Shown here: positions 25,158 to 34,030 of the stretch, piece after piece
How positions within the stretch are numbered: position 1 is the stretch's first letter
How the letters are laid out: the number at the start of each line of letters is the position of its first letter
Assembly (NCBI GenBank): GCA_013202845.1
Contig: JABMPT010000003.1
Span: 1-64,000 of the forward strand
Direction: 5' to 3'
DNA: 64,000 nt
DNA from: Candidatus Woesearchaeota archaeon
GTDB taxonomy: Archaea; Nanobdellota; Nanobdellia; Woesearchaeales; GCA-2686295
Position numbers and translations under genes: made by a program
Notes under the pieces: generated by a model
Told to the model about the DNA's origin: nothing
Seen by the model: only the letters and a program-made list of their open reading frames with translations
Databases searched by the model: none

Positions 25158-25480
25158 TGAATCAATTAACTTTAGAGGTTCTGTCAAGGGTTCTTAGCAT
25201 AGTTTCTATTGTTATAATCATGTATGTGTTCTATGTAGTTACTAAGAAAATGGCTATTAAGAAAGCTGAGAATGCAAAAGACGCGTATATCTGCCCAAAA
25301 TGCGGAAGCTTAAGACTCTCTTTGCATGACAAGCTTCCACCAGCTATTAGATTCATCGGATCTGTGCCTGCTCAGAACTTTGAATGTGCAGACTGCAATT
25401 ATACAGGATTAGCTCCAAAGATTTACACTACACATATTGAGAAGTTCAGGAAAGAGATAAAAAAAACAAAAAGAAATTAA
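25157..25480 (+). CDS. Membrane-anchored zinc-ribbon protein
   Basis: 107 aa. One TM helix (about 8-30, 'VLSIVSIVIIMYVFYVV') followed by a cytoplasmic zinc ribbon 'YICPKCGSLRL' and 'FECADCNYTG'. The 'IRFIGSVPAQNFECADC' linker resembles DUF-type zinc-ribbon proteins common in archaea. It shares a TAATG junction with the 40-aa zinc-ribbon gene, so the two are made together. Role unknown. Confidence 0.7.
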   Translation: MNQLTLEVLSRVLSIVSIVIIMYVFYVVTKKMAIKKAENAKDAYICPKCGSLRLSLHDKLPPAIRFIGSVPAQNFECADCNYTGLAPKIYTTHIEKFRKEIKKTKRN

Positions 25481-25554
25481 AGAATAATAATAAGAGATAA
25501 CTATAAAAGCAATAGTATGACCTAATATTAAAAAACAACGGTATCGTCCGTTGA

Positions 25555-25758
25555 TACCTAGTATGGCATAAAGCCACACGAAAAAGAATAAAAAACGAAG
25601 TCTACAAACAGGAGATATTAGCAAATGGGAATGAATTGTTGTATTTAGAGAATGAGCTGGAAGAATGCAGAGTGACGAGAAGGAAGCCTATTCTGTTTAA
25701 ACAATTATACTTACGAGAAGATGGAAAGGTTGTTTGTTGGTGGCGTAAAAAGAAGTAA
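25555..25758 (+). other. Orphan open frame in a 308-bp gap
   Basis: The 25481-25788 stretch holds no firm gene. It contains ACTATAAAAGC (about 25499, TATA-like), two mutually exclusive small hairpins (AACGG/CCGTT and GGTATC/GATACC at 25537-25558), and a 67-codon open frame after a TGA. This frame encodes a protein-like sequence ('ELLYLENELEECRVTRRK', 'LYLREDGKVVCWWRKKK') but has no ATG. TTG 25636 is the only near-start. It may be a gene remnant or a short protein with an unusual start. Confidence 0.35.
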
Positions 25759-25788
25759 TGTTCGCTCGGGACAGTTTTTTATCTTTTC

Positions 25789-26190
25789 TCAATTTTTGTC
25801 GTGGTTAGATAATATGGTAAGTAAAGCTATAATCATGGCTAATGAAGACAAAAATACTAATAAAGCCATATTGTCAAAGGGTCCTAGAATTCGTGTAAGA
25901 GGGAAATAAACTACAACAAAACCTATTAAACCAAAAACAGTCGCACTTAAGAATTTTTCATTCAGCAATCTATCTTCAAACCAATTATTAACTCGCTTAG
26001 AAGAAAAAAATACTATAAAAAAAATCATTGCAACAAGAATTGCTGTAGGTATTCTTAACTCGCTTAATTTATTAAAAAAATCTTCTCCCAATAGAATTAC
26101 AGATATCATTACAATACCAATTCCAACTAGAAAAAACAAAGTGTATAGAACACACATCTTAACAAGACTTTCATCATGGCTTTGATTCAT
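25789..26190 (-). CDS. Four-helix membrane protein
   Basis: 133 aa, predicted TM helices at about 12-33, 47-64, 83-101 and 107-126, with short loops. No signature recognised. The plus-strand ORF at 25721-25909 overlaps it antisense and is treated as a shadow. It sits at the left edge of the restriction/defence region and may belong to it, but nothing links it directly. Confidence 0.55.
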   Translation of the reverse strand: MNQSHDESLVKMCVLYTLFFLVGIGIVMISVILLGEDFFNKLSELRIPTAILVAMIFFIVFFSSKRVNNWFEDRLLNEKFLSATVFGLIGFVVVYFPLTRILGPFDNMALLVFLSSLAMIIALLTILSNHDKN

Positions 26191-26276
26191 CTTATATGAG
26201 GATATAAACTTATTTTAAAAATATATTCCATTATTAAGCATTAAACTGCTTCTCTACGAGAAGGAAGAAATAGAAA

Positions 26277-26314
26277 GATTTATATATCTATTAATAGACT
26301 ATTAGTAGATATAT
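26277..26314 (+). promoter_or_regulatory. TATA box and 33-bp imperfect palindrome over the AbrB-like gene start
   Basis: ATATATCTATTAATAG (26282-26297) and CTATTAGTAGATATAT (26299-26314) form 16-bp arms around a single A, with one mismatch. The repeat begins in the TATA box (TTTATATA, 26279-26286) and ends in the ATG at 26313. A protein bound here would block the promoter, which fits autoregulation by the encoded AbrB-like protein. Confidence 0.55.
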
Positions 26315-26480
26315 GGCCGGGAATGACATTAAATCAGTTTCTGCAAAGCTTACATTACAAGACATACCTATTAATAGAATTTTAGTGAGGCGAGTGTCTA
26401 AAAATAATGATACTTCAGGAAAATTAACTGTTCCGAGAGAACTTGTGGATAGAGAAGTTTTCATACTTATTCCAAAATGA
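26313..26480 (+). CDS. AbrB-like/DUF2080-like small DNA-binding protein
   Basis: 55 aa. Its C-terminal half, 'VRRVSKNNDTSGKLTVPREL' then 'DREVFILIPK', follows the swapped-hairpin AbrB pattern (G-x-L-x-V-P-x-E-L/W-x-x-x-x-V) also seen in transposon-associated DUF2080 proteins. Missing from the ORF track because it is short. It overlaps the methyltransferase start by ATGA, so the two are coupled. Inferred role: control protein of the methyltransferase gene, acting at the palindrome over its own start. Confidence 0.6.
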   Translation: MAGNDIKSVSAKLTLQDIPINRILVRRVSKNNDTSGKLTVPRELVDREVFILIPK

Positions 26481-27184
26481 AGAATAAAGAAAAGAAATTC
26501 AAAAAACTTAAGGATCTTGAAGAAAAAGGAATAGAACTTTCTTCTGTTTGGAATTTTGGTAATCGAGAAAAAGGATACGGTTCTCATATTTTTCATGGAA
26601 ACTGTATTCCGCAAGTTGTCAAACAATGTATTCTTAAGTACAGTGAAGAGGGAGATATAATCTTAGATAGCATGTCTGGGTCAGGTACAACATTGGATGT
26701 AGCTAAATCATTGAATAGAAAATGTTTAGCATTCGATATAAATCCACACAGGGATGACATTAGAAAAGCTGACTCTGCAGAATTGCCGTTAGTAAATAAT
26801 AGAGTTTCTATGATTTTTGTTCACTTACCATATTGGAACATGGTGAAATATTCTAATGAAAAGGAAGATTTAAGTCGAAAAACCTTGGAAAAGTTTTATA
26901 TAAAATTACATTCAGTATTTCTTGAACTAAGGAGAGTCTTAAAAAAAGAAGGACGTATTTGTGTACTTGTAGGTGATAAGATTTTAAACGGAAAAAATAT
27001 TCCTTTATGTTTTGAAACTTACAATATTCTATCAAAATATTTTGAATATAAAGATTATGCAATCAAAATAACAAAACATGCAAACAGTATTCATAATAAA
27101 GGTAAAGTTGTTCAAGCAGAATTGACGTGGAATAACCTTCTTAGACCAACACACGACATGCTTCTTATTTTTCAAAAAATTTAG
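26477..27184 (+). CDS. DNA amino-methyltransferase (N4/N6 family)
   Basis: 235 aa, beta-type DNA methylase of the N-4/N-6 (pfam01555-like) family. An upstream 'GYGSHIFHGNCIPQVV' precedes SAM motif I 'DSMSGSGTTLDVAKSL'. The catalytic motif IV reads 'FVHLPYWNMVKYS', where (S/D/H)PPY(W) is usual, so the first Pro is Leu. 'RICVLVGDKILNGKNIP' and C-terminal 'NLLRPTHDMLLIF' complete it. It is probably the modification partner of a restriction module. It converges on, and overlaps by 4 nt, the ATPase-nuclease gene. Confidence 0.85.
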   Translation: MKNKEKKFKKLKDLEEKGIELSSVWNFGNREKGYGSHIFHGNCIPQVVKQCILKYSEEGDIILDSMSGSGTTLDVAKSLNRKCLAFDINPHRDDIRKADSAELPLVNNRVSMIFVHLPYWNMVKYSNEKEDLSRKTLEKFYIKLHSVFLELRRVLKKEGRICVLVGDKILNGKNIPLCFETYNILSKYFEYKDYAIKITKHANSIHNKGKVVQAELTWNNLLRPTHDMLLIFQKI

Positions 27185-29691
27185 CTTTCATCTAAGTTAT
27201 TTTTGAAAACTTCACTAAACTTCTCTTTAAACTCTTGTGGTAATTGCTTTTCAACAGTTTCATTTAAAGATTCAAGAATTTTTTCAGGAGGTAGCAAAAT
27301 TCTTACTTTATTATTTTCAATGTTTATTAAATGAGGCATTATCATTTGAAGTGTATTAATCATTTCTTTTAGTTCTTCAGTATTATATTTCTTTAAGTCT
27401 TTGTTTTCGAACCGAATACTTTCCAGACTTGGAGCTTCGCGAGGATCATTCTTGAAAATCTCCCAGATAGCATCTAAAATTTCTCTATATGGTTTCTTTT
27501 TAATCTTTTTTTTACAAAATTTATCAATCCATTCTGATGATTCTTTAACAGATTTACAATCCTTAAGGAATTCTTTAAATCTTAAGAAATTTAATTGGTT
27601 AGGAATAGCATGTATCATTAATGTCCATAAGTCTCTTGCCCTAACTAAAGTAACATGGTCATCTTTGGCGAGTTGATTGACATTACTGTTTTCATTGTTT
27701 GCACCTTCGTAATCTATAGCAACTTCAAGAGCGAAATTTGCTTTATGCTTTTTTCTGTGTAGATTTACAACACCTGTTTTGGCTGCGTCGGCTTTAATCT
27801 TGTCCTTTTTAGTACTTTTTGCTTCATAAGTAAAAGAATAATCTTGTTTTTTACCTTCCCACATTCCTAACCTTGCTGTGGCTTTACCCTCGGCTGTTCC
27901 TTTTAATGCCATTGGTTCAACTTCAAACCCTAAGCAATCAAAACAGTAATGCAGTGCTTCCTCTAATCCTTTTTCATCATTTAAAGAATTTTTTAACATT
28001 GTGACTGCAACAAATATATTAGGCTTGCCTTGTCTACAGAACTCTCTTAGCATTTCATCTCTTCTTTGCAGTATATCTTGAATGCTTACTTGGTCAACAT
28101 CTTTTTCTATCAAAGTTGCTTCTGTAAAAATTTCGTTCGTAGCAATTAGAGTAAAAGGTAAGTTGCTTTTTCCTTTAAGTTCAGAAAGGAAAGCGATGTA
28201 AAATGGGTGGCGTGTGTTAATTTCAATCTTTTTTTCTTTTAGATTAAGTTTAGCGATAGGGTCTTCTACTTTCAAATCATTATCTAAAGAATAATCCTCA
28301 ATTAAATTATCTTCTGGGTTAGTAATGGATGCGTCTAATTCTGCAAGAATCTCTTTCTCTTCCTTTTCCGAGATATTCTCTGGCAGTTTAATCATTGTCG
28401 GACAGTTAATTTCTTTATTGAAACATTTTCTGACAGATTCATATATAGGAATCTTAGAATAGAAAGGAGAGATATTTGATATTTTGTCTGCAAAACTTGG
28501 TGCAGGGTATCGGTTTTTGCACCATTCATCAAATGTTGCTTTTGCTTTAAAGAATTTCTGTTTAATATAAGTTATGAGTTCTTGATATTCAATTGAGTCT
28601 TGAACAGATTCTCTTGGTGAAGTTAAAAACTTATTTAACTCATCAGCATGGATTTCAAACCTGATTCTATTGAAAGTGGCATGATGCAACTCTTCCATAT
28701 TGTTCAATAAAGGATTATCAGTGTTAATAAGTCTATTTCTAATCATAAGAAATATCCCATGACTATGACCCCATTTCTCTGATTTTCCGCCCGTCAAAGT
28801 GTTCTCATATAATGTGAGTTTTCCTTTTACATTCTTTAAGGTAGGCAAGTCAACATAATGTTTACCTTTTTCTTCTCGGCAGATGTGTTTTTCTCTTTTA
28901 GCTATATCATCATTTTCTCCAATAGTCCATTCTTTTATTATCTTACCAGTGAACTTACTTGGTTCTAATTTTCTTCCGTTCATAAGTAAATTGAAACCCG
29001 GATTGATTGGTAAAGCTGTACACAGAATCCATTCTAATCTTCCTTCTTTTATTGATTTGCCTTTTTCCCTTAAGTCAGACATTATGGCCATAGTCCAACT
29101 ATCTTCAGCATTATCTCCCCACAAATTGAAGTCAACTAACTTAACATCTTTCTTTTTGATTATAGGCTCAAGAATTTCTTTAACTTGTGCTTCTGTTAAT
29201 TCTCTCTCATTAAGAAAAATTTGCTTTGTTGCAATTCCATTATTTGAAGAACTGTCTGAAATAACATGGTAATTCATAGTGACTGCGAGATATTTTCCTT
29301 TGTGTTTGCATATGTGAGTTAATTTGTGGGCTAAAACATATGTGGATAACTTGCCTATCCCGAATTGACCTATAGGGTTTCGTTTACCATTGTATTCTGG
29401 TGACGTTTTATTGGTTTCACCTATTTTCCATAATAACTTTAGTCCATCACCATCCATACTAGTTCCATTATCACAAACCCACAGAATAGCATCCTCTGAC
29501 TCTAAGTCTTCTGATAAATATACTGCAACCTTATCAGCATCTGCGTCATAAGAATTTGAAACGAGTTCCTCAAATGCTTTGTTTGGACTGGAATACAATC
29601 CTGCTGAGAATAGTTCGATTATACGATAGTTGATTTCAACAAGGATTTTATCTACTTTTTCTCCTTTCGTTTCAAAGTCTTTATCACCCAT
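27181..29691 (-). CDS. GHKL (MORC-like) ATPase fused to PD-(D/E)XK-like nuclease
   Basis: 836 aa. Residues 20-250 are a GHKL ATPase: N-box 'EELVSNSYDADADKV', G1 'VCDNGTSMD', G2 'PIGQFGIGKLSTYVLA'. This arrangement is that of MORC/paraMORC proteins known from prokaryotic restriction-modification loci. The central part (250-560) is an S5-like and linker region. Residues 580-680 contain 'YCFDCLGFEVEPMALKGTA' and 'KKQDYSFTYEAKSTKK', a likely PD-(D/E)XK nuclease core (D...E-A-K). The C terminus is helical. A GATATATAAATT promoter precedes it. Inferred role: ATP-dependent DNA clamp/nuclease guarding against unmodified DNA, paired with the convergent methylase. Confidence 0.75.
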   Translation of the reverse strand: MGDKDFETKGEKVDKILVEINYRIIELFSAGLYSSPNKAFEELVSNSYDADADKVAVYLSEDLESEDAILWVCDNGTSMDGDGLKLLWKIGETNKTSPEYNGKRNPIGQFGIGKLSTYVLAHKLTHICKHKGKYLAVTMNYHVISDSSSNNGIATKQIFLNERELTEAQVKEILEPIIKKKDVKLVDFNLWGDNAEDSWTMAIMSDLREKGKSIKEGRLEWILCTALPINPGFNLLMNGRKLEPSKFTGKIIKEWTIGENDDIAKREKHICREEKGKHYVDLPTLKNVKGKLTLYENTLTGGKSEKWGHSHGIFLMIRNRLINTDNPLLNNMEELHHATFNRIRFEIHADELNKFLTSPRESVQDSIEYQELITYIKQKFFKAKATFDEWCKNRYPAPSFADKISNISPFYSKIPIYESVRKCFNKEINCPTMIKLPENISEKEEKEILAELDASITNPEDNLIEDYSLDNDLKVEDPIAKLNLKEKKIEINTRHPFYIAFLSELKGKSNLPFTLIATNEIFTEATLIEKDVDQVSIQDILQRRDEMLREFCRQGKPNIFVAVTMLKNSLNDEKGLEEALHYCFDCLGFEVEPMALKGTAEGKATARLGMWEGKKQDYSFTYEAKSTKKDKIKADAAKTGVVNLHRKKHKANFALEVAIDYEGANNENSNVNQLAKDDHVTLVRARDLWTLMIHAIPNQLNFLRFKEFLKDCKSVKESSEWIDKFCKKKIKKKPYREILDAIWEIFKNDPREAPSLESIRFENKDLKKYNTEELKEMINTLQMIMPHLINIENNKVRILLPPEKILESLNETVEKQLPQEFKEKFSEVFKNNLDES

Positions 29692-29859
29692 ATTAATAAG
29701 AAAATATTAATTTAATTTATATATCTTTAGATTTGATAGAATAAATTTAAATATGTTGGTGACATAATATAAAAATTCTAAATAGATTGGAACAACTCAG
29801 GTTTGACTGAAACAACTTCTGATTTATAAACAGCCATTCCCAATCTATATTTCAATCAT

Positions 29860-30540
29860 TCAAATAATCTCTATAATCTTTATATAGTTTTTATAATAAT
29901 AAAATTTATTGACACTTCTAATCAAAACATCGACTTTATTACCATTTTGCAATTTACCTATTTCAATTTCAAGTTTTTCATTTGATTTTGTTATTTCATT
30001 TTTAAAAACTTGTTTCATCCAAACTAAGGACAGTTCATTTAGAATAACTAATTTATTGTTTAGTATTTTATCTGGAATCGGAAACAGATCATAAAAATGA
30101 TTAAATCTTAAATTACCTACAGTAAAGTCAAGATGTTTCATCCAATCTCTGTTCTTTAAAAGAATTGATTCTGCATTTACAGATAGGAGTATCTTTGCAT
30201 TAAGTGATTCTAACTCATTCTGAAGTGTTTCAGGATTAAAATCTTGTCGTTTTATTCTAACACATTTAATAGTATTATCTTCCAATAATTTTTTAATCAA
30301 AAAATCTCTTTCTCCTAAAGCTATAATTCGACCAACACCCATTAGTTCTGGAACATAATTAGAAGGAACAAGCATATCTTTTTGTATTAATGGTCTAATA
30401 GCAATTTGCGTGAAAGTCCCATCAGTAGAATCTACTTCCGAAACATCACCAATCTTTTCAATAAATAAACTTTTATTATATTCTTCAATAATATACTTAT
30501 TAAATCTTTCAAGTTTTGATGAATCATAAACTGTAGACAT
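29860..30540 (-). CDS. Unknown protein in type IIG R-M operon
   Basis: 226 aa, soluble, last gene of the minus-strand operon that starts with the type IIG enzyme, one base after the membrane protein stop. No recognised fold. Alternating beta and helix segments, e.g. 'MGVGRIIALGERDFLIKKL', 'AKILLSVNAESILLKNRD'. The C terminus 'KVDVLIRSVNKFYYYKNYI' is beta-rich. Context suggests an accessory or immunity role in defence. The 168-bp stretch 29692-29859 downstream holds only AT-rich sequence and the promoter of the ATPase gene. Confidence 0.55.
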   Translation of the reverse strand: MSTVYDSSKLERFNKYIIEEYNKSLFIEKIGDVSEVDSTDGTFTQIAIRPLIQKDMLVPSNYVPELMGVGRIIALGERDFLIKKLLEDNTIKCVRIKRQDFNPETLQNELESLNAKILLSVNAESILLKNRDWMKHLDFTVGNLRFNHFYDLFPIPDKILNNKLVILNELSLVWMKQVFKNEITKSNEKLEIEIGKLQNGNKVDVLIRSVNKFYYYKNYIKIIEII

Positions 30541-30541
30541 T

Positions 30542-30862
30542 TCAAATACCCTCCTTAATATCTAACTGCGTATCATACTCTCGACTATACTTCTCTTTCA
30601 AAAGTTCATACTGATTGAAATCAGTTTTTTGTTTTTTAATAGATGCTTGTAACAACTGAAGTTTCAAACTTGTCTTTGAAAACTCTAAAAAATCTAGTTT
30701 ATTATAAAAAAGTGTTATAATCAAAATGCCCAGTAAAAAAATTGTAAGGGGATAAAAATTAGGTTTAGATTGCTCAGAAAATATGACAAAAAATAAAGAA
30801 GTACCAACTACAAAAAATGCTGCCAAAAAATAACTAAAAACAGACTCAAGTTGTGTTTTCAT
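30542..30862 (-). CDS. Small two-TM coiled-coil protein in R-M operon
   Basis: 106 aa. Two TM helices (about 9-29 and 37-54) then a cytoplasmic coiled coil ('FSKTSLKLQLLQASIKKQKT'). ATGA overlap with the type IIG gene shows translational coupling. A membrane protein tied this closely to a restriction enzyme is uncommon. Possible effector or anchor, function unknown. Confidence 0.6.
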   Translation of the reverse strand: MKTQLESVFSYFLAAFFVVGTSLFFVIFSEQSKPNFYPLTIFLLGILIITLFYNKLDFLEFSKTSLKLQLLQASIKKQKTDFNQYELLKEKYSREYDTQLDIKEGI

Positions 30863-33800
30863 TTCAAACTCTCCTCAATAATCTTCTGTTCTTCTTTTGT
30901 TATTCCGTAAAGCTTGTAAACCATTTCATCTATTTCTCTATCTGTTTTATCAACTTCTGATTTTATGTTTAGAATTTTTTTCTTTTCAGTTTCAAATAAA
31001 TCCATAAGTTCGTACTCTTCCTTTTTTGTAAAATTTATGTTTTGTTTTTTTAATTCTTTTATAAAATCATTGTATGAGAGAAAATAAAATTTCTTTAATT
31101 TACTAGATGTTTTTTGTAAATTATATTGAGATTTTATAAATCTAATAAATTTACTTATATTCGTCTGAAGTTTTTTGTTAGTTTCAAGCATAATATCTGC
31201 TTTTTTAATAAAATGCTTTTGTTGAGTGGGAGAGATATTTGCTATAGAGAAGTCTTTAAAGTCTTTTAAACTAAAGGCTGGAAAATCATCTCTTTGAAGT
31301 GATGTATTAAAATTAACTTGACAAAAACTAAATAATTTACTGTTTAAGACAGTTAATATGTATTTTAAATCATAGTTTTTATCATTGTCATAAATAGCGT
31401 ATAGATTTTTTTTAAATGCGAAGCTTTCATTAACATAGGTCAAATTCATTCTAAACTGTCTGCTTATTAATTGCCTTGCTAATATTTTTTCAGATTGAAA
31501 TAGTTTAAGAGGTTTATTCTCTCTCAAAGTATCATAATTAACATAATAGTCAGTCTCATCTTCCTTTATGGTTGTATATCTAAAAATTTGGTCATTAAAC
31601 CACTTAATATTATGATGCTTATCTTTTATTTCAGATATTTCATCAGGTTTAGGAGGCAAGCTGCCTCTATTAATCCTTGCTATTTTATTTAATTTTATAT
31701 TCTTTTTTGAGAACCAAACCTTCTCGCCAGTTTTTAGAATCGAATCATTTAAGAATATTTTGCCATATTCAATCCATGTTTTTTTATTGAACTTCTTAAA
31801 TAAATCAATATCTATCTTACCTTTAGGAGCCTTAATATCGAACTGGTAAGTTTCTACAAAATCATTATACTTTCCATTTTGAATAATAACAATTGAAGTG
31901 TCAATATAAGCTTCAAAAATATCGTAAGGTAGTTGTATTATATGAGTAAGGTTGTAGTGCTTTAACGCTTTATCCCGAAAAATGTTATAATTATCTCCTG
32001 CAAACCAAGTAATTGGAACTATTAATCCTAAATTTGAAGTAGATTTTAGTAATTGAAATGCTCTTTCAAAAAAGGCAATATAGGTATTATAATTTCCTTT
32101 TGTTAGAGCATAATTTTTTAGTACATCAGGAGATAATACTACATATGGCGGATTCCCAATAACTATATCAAACTTGAATGGAAATTCTTTCTCCCAATCA
32201 AAAGCATTTGGATCAACTTGCTCATCATCAATTAAAGAATTTCCACATTTTATCTTATCAGATAAATCTATTAGTTTTTTATTTTTCCTTACAATTTTCA
32301 AAAACAAGCTTAGTTTCGTTATTTCTACTGATTCTTCGTTTATATCTACTCCAAAAATATTTTTTTCAATTATTTCTCTTGCTTCATCTTCTTCATGCCA
32401 TTTAACAAGCATTAGTTGCCCTTCATCTTTCTTAACTTTTCTACCTTTTTTTATAGCAGTATATTCTCCTTTGTTCTGCTTAAATAGTTGTATCTCTTTA
32501 TGTATTTCCAATAAAACATCTACTGCTTTTATTAAGAATGCTCCGCTACCACATGCAGGGTCTATTATCTTCAAGTCTGAAAACTTTTTTTCAAGTTCTT
32601 TGATATTATTTGCATATTCTAAAACCAGTTCTCTGGGTGTTTTTGCATTTTTCTTAGACAAATAAGGAATTATTGTATTTCTACAAATGTAATCAGTTAT
32701 ATATTCTGGCGTGTAAAATATTCCTTCTTTTTTTCTTTTTGAAGTTGTTCCTTCTTTTAACTCTTCTAAATCAGTAAGTGATTGTTCAAATATGTGACCT
32801 AGAATATTCACGCTAACTTCTGTATTAAAATCAAAAGAAGCCATTAACAAAAGATTCTTAATTATTGGACTTAATCTGTTTTTATACTTATTAAATATTT
32901 CTTGTTCTTTTTCATTTAATTTCAGACTGTTATCTTTCAGTTTAGAATATTGATAAACGTCTTTGAAAAAACTTTCATTTCGAAAGTCGTTAAAATATAT
33001 TCTTGGAGGGATTGGATGTTTAAATAGACCTCCATTAAATCCGAATATCTTCACAGGAAAGTTAGTGCCAGTATTCAAATCCCTGAACAATCCTGCAATT
33101 AAATTAGATATATTATTGGAATTAGCTGAGAATGACTCAATATTTTCCAATGAGTTTAGTATTTTCTTTTCTAGTATTCTTTTCTCTAGTTTATCTGTGT
33201 CTTCAGCAAATAGTATAAACATAAGCCTATTAATAAATAATTGGCTAAAATGAAGAGCTGCTTCTTTTGAAATATCATTTTTTTGAAATTCTTTTAGCAA
33301 CATCAACCTTGTTTCATGGAATAACTTATAGAATTCTTTTGTAAAATTCTTTTCTTCTATTGCAGATTCTTCTTCTAGTTTTTCTATGAAGCCTTTATCT
33401 ATTATTTGTTCTTTTGAGAAAATAGCTATAAATTCTTTCAGTTTTTCTTCATTAGATCTTATCTCCTCAAAATCAAAGAAATGATATGCAGAAGTACCTT
33501 TGGAACGCTCTAAGAGAACAAACTCTTTGTAGTTTGTCGCAAAACCATAATCAAGATTTAAATCACCCATATATCTCCAAAGTTGGTGTATAGGCGTTCT
33601 TTGTCCTTCTCTATAACCTTTTTGTTCTGCAAACAAGTCTTTTGTTTTTGTTCCCTTGGCTTCAATTCCTAATACTGTTTTACCTTTTTTATTTTTGAAA
33701 GAGAACTCAATGTTTCCTTCTTCAAAAGACATATTTCTAATATCAAAACCTAGAAGCTCTTTTAATATAATCTCTCCAAATTTAAAGTAATTAAGTTTTT

Positions 33801-33930
33801 CTTGCTTTAATTTTCCTTCATTTAGCAAATATAACCAGTCTTTTGCAGCTCTTTTTTGCAAATGAGATAATTTAATCTTAGAACAAAGCCTTTTTACTGT
33901 TTTTGAGTTGAATAACTCTTTATCCCCCAT
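30859..33930 (-). CDS. Type IIG (Eco57I-like) restriction-modification enzyme
   Basis: 1023 aa single-chain R-M protein. The N-terminal nuclease is at about 50-110: 'GNIEFSFKNKKGKTVLGIEA' with E-A-K as the PD-(D/E)XK core. A helical region follows. The N6-adenine methylase domain has 'GIFYTPEYITDYICRNTI', SAM motif I 'IIDPACGSGAFLIKA' (about 455) and motif IV 'IGNPPYVV' (about 590). The C-terminal target-recognition domain (700-1000) ends with coiled helices like TaqI/Eco57I enzymes. It should methylate one strand and cut nearby. Recognition site unknown. Heads a three-gene operon, with a TTTTTAAATT promoter upstream. Confidence 0.88.
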   Translation of the reverse strand: MGDKELFNSKTVKRLCSKIKLSHLQKRAAKDWLYLLNEGKLKQEKLNYFKFGEIILKELLGFDIRNMSFEEGNIEFSFKNKKGKTVLGIEAKGTKTKDLFAEQKGYREGQRTPIHQLWRYMGDLNLDYGFATNYKEFVLLERSKGTSAYHFFDFEEIRSNEEKLKEFIAIFSKEQIIDKGFIEKLEEESAIEEKNFTKEFYKLFHETRLMLLKEFQKNDISKEAALHFSQLFINRLMFILFAEDTDKLEKRILEKKILNSLENIESFSANSNNISNLIAGLFRDLNTGTNFPVKIFGFNGGLFKHPIPPRIYFNDFRNESFFKDVYQYSKLKDNSLKLNEKEQEIFNKYKNRLSPIIKNLLLMASFDFNTEVSVNILGHIFEQSLTDLEELKEGTTSKRKKEGIFYTPEYITDYICRNTIIPYLSKKNAKTPRELVLEYANNIKELEKKFSDLKIIDPACGSGAFLIKAVDVLLEIHKEIQLFKQNKGEYTAIKKGRKVKKDEGQLMLVKWHEEDEAREIIEKNIFGVDINEESVEITKLSLFLKIVRKNKKLIDLSDKIKCGNSLIDDEQVDPNAFDWEKEFPFKFDIVIGNPPYVVLSPDVLKNYALTKGNYNTYIAFFERAFQLLKSTSNLGLIVPITWFAGDNYNIFRDKALKHYNLTHIIQLPYDIFEAYIDTSIVIIQNGKYNDFVETYQFDIKAPKGKIDIDLFKKFNKKTWIEYGKIFLNDSILKTGEKVWFSKKNIKLNKIARINRGSLPPKPDEISEIKDKHHNIKWFNDQIFRYTTIKEDETDYYVNYDTLRENKPLKLFQSEKILARQLISRQFRMNLTYVNESFAFKKNLYAIYDNDKNYDLKYILTVLNSKLFSFCQVNFNTSLQRDDFPAFSLKDFKDFSIANISPTQQKHFIKKADIMLETNKKLQTNISKFIRFIKSQYNLQKTSSKLKKFYFLSYNDFIKELKKQNINFTKKEEYELMDLFETEKKKILNIKSEVDKTDREIDEMVYKLYGITKEEQKIIEESLK

Positions 33931-34030
33931 AGAACAATTGTTTGATTAATTAATTTAAAAATTTTGTTATGAATATACTAACTTTACCTATTCCATCTAT
34001 CCATCAAATAATCAACCCTTAAAGAATTAT

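Noticed and set aside
25721-25909. 62-aa plus-strand ORF
   Set aside because: Antisense to a coherent four-TM protein and lacks a ribosome-binding site.
26200-34030. CRISPR array or cas genes in the defence-like region
   Set aside because: No regularly spaced direct repeats and no Cas motifs seen; the island is restriction-modification type.
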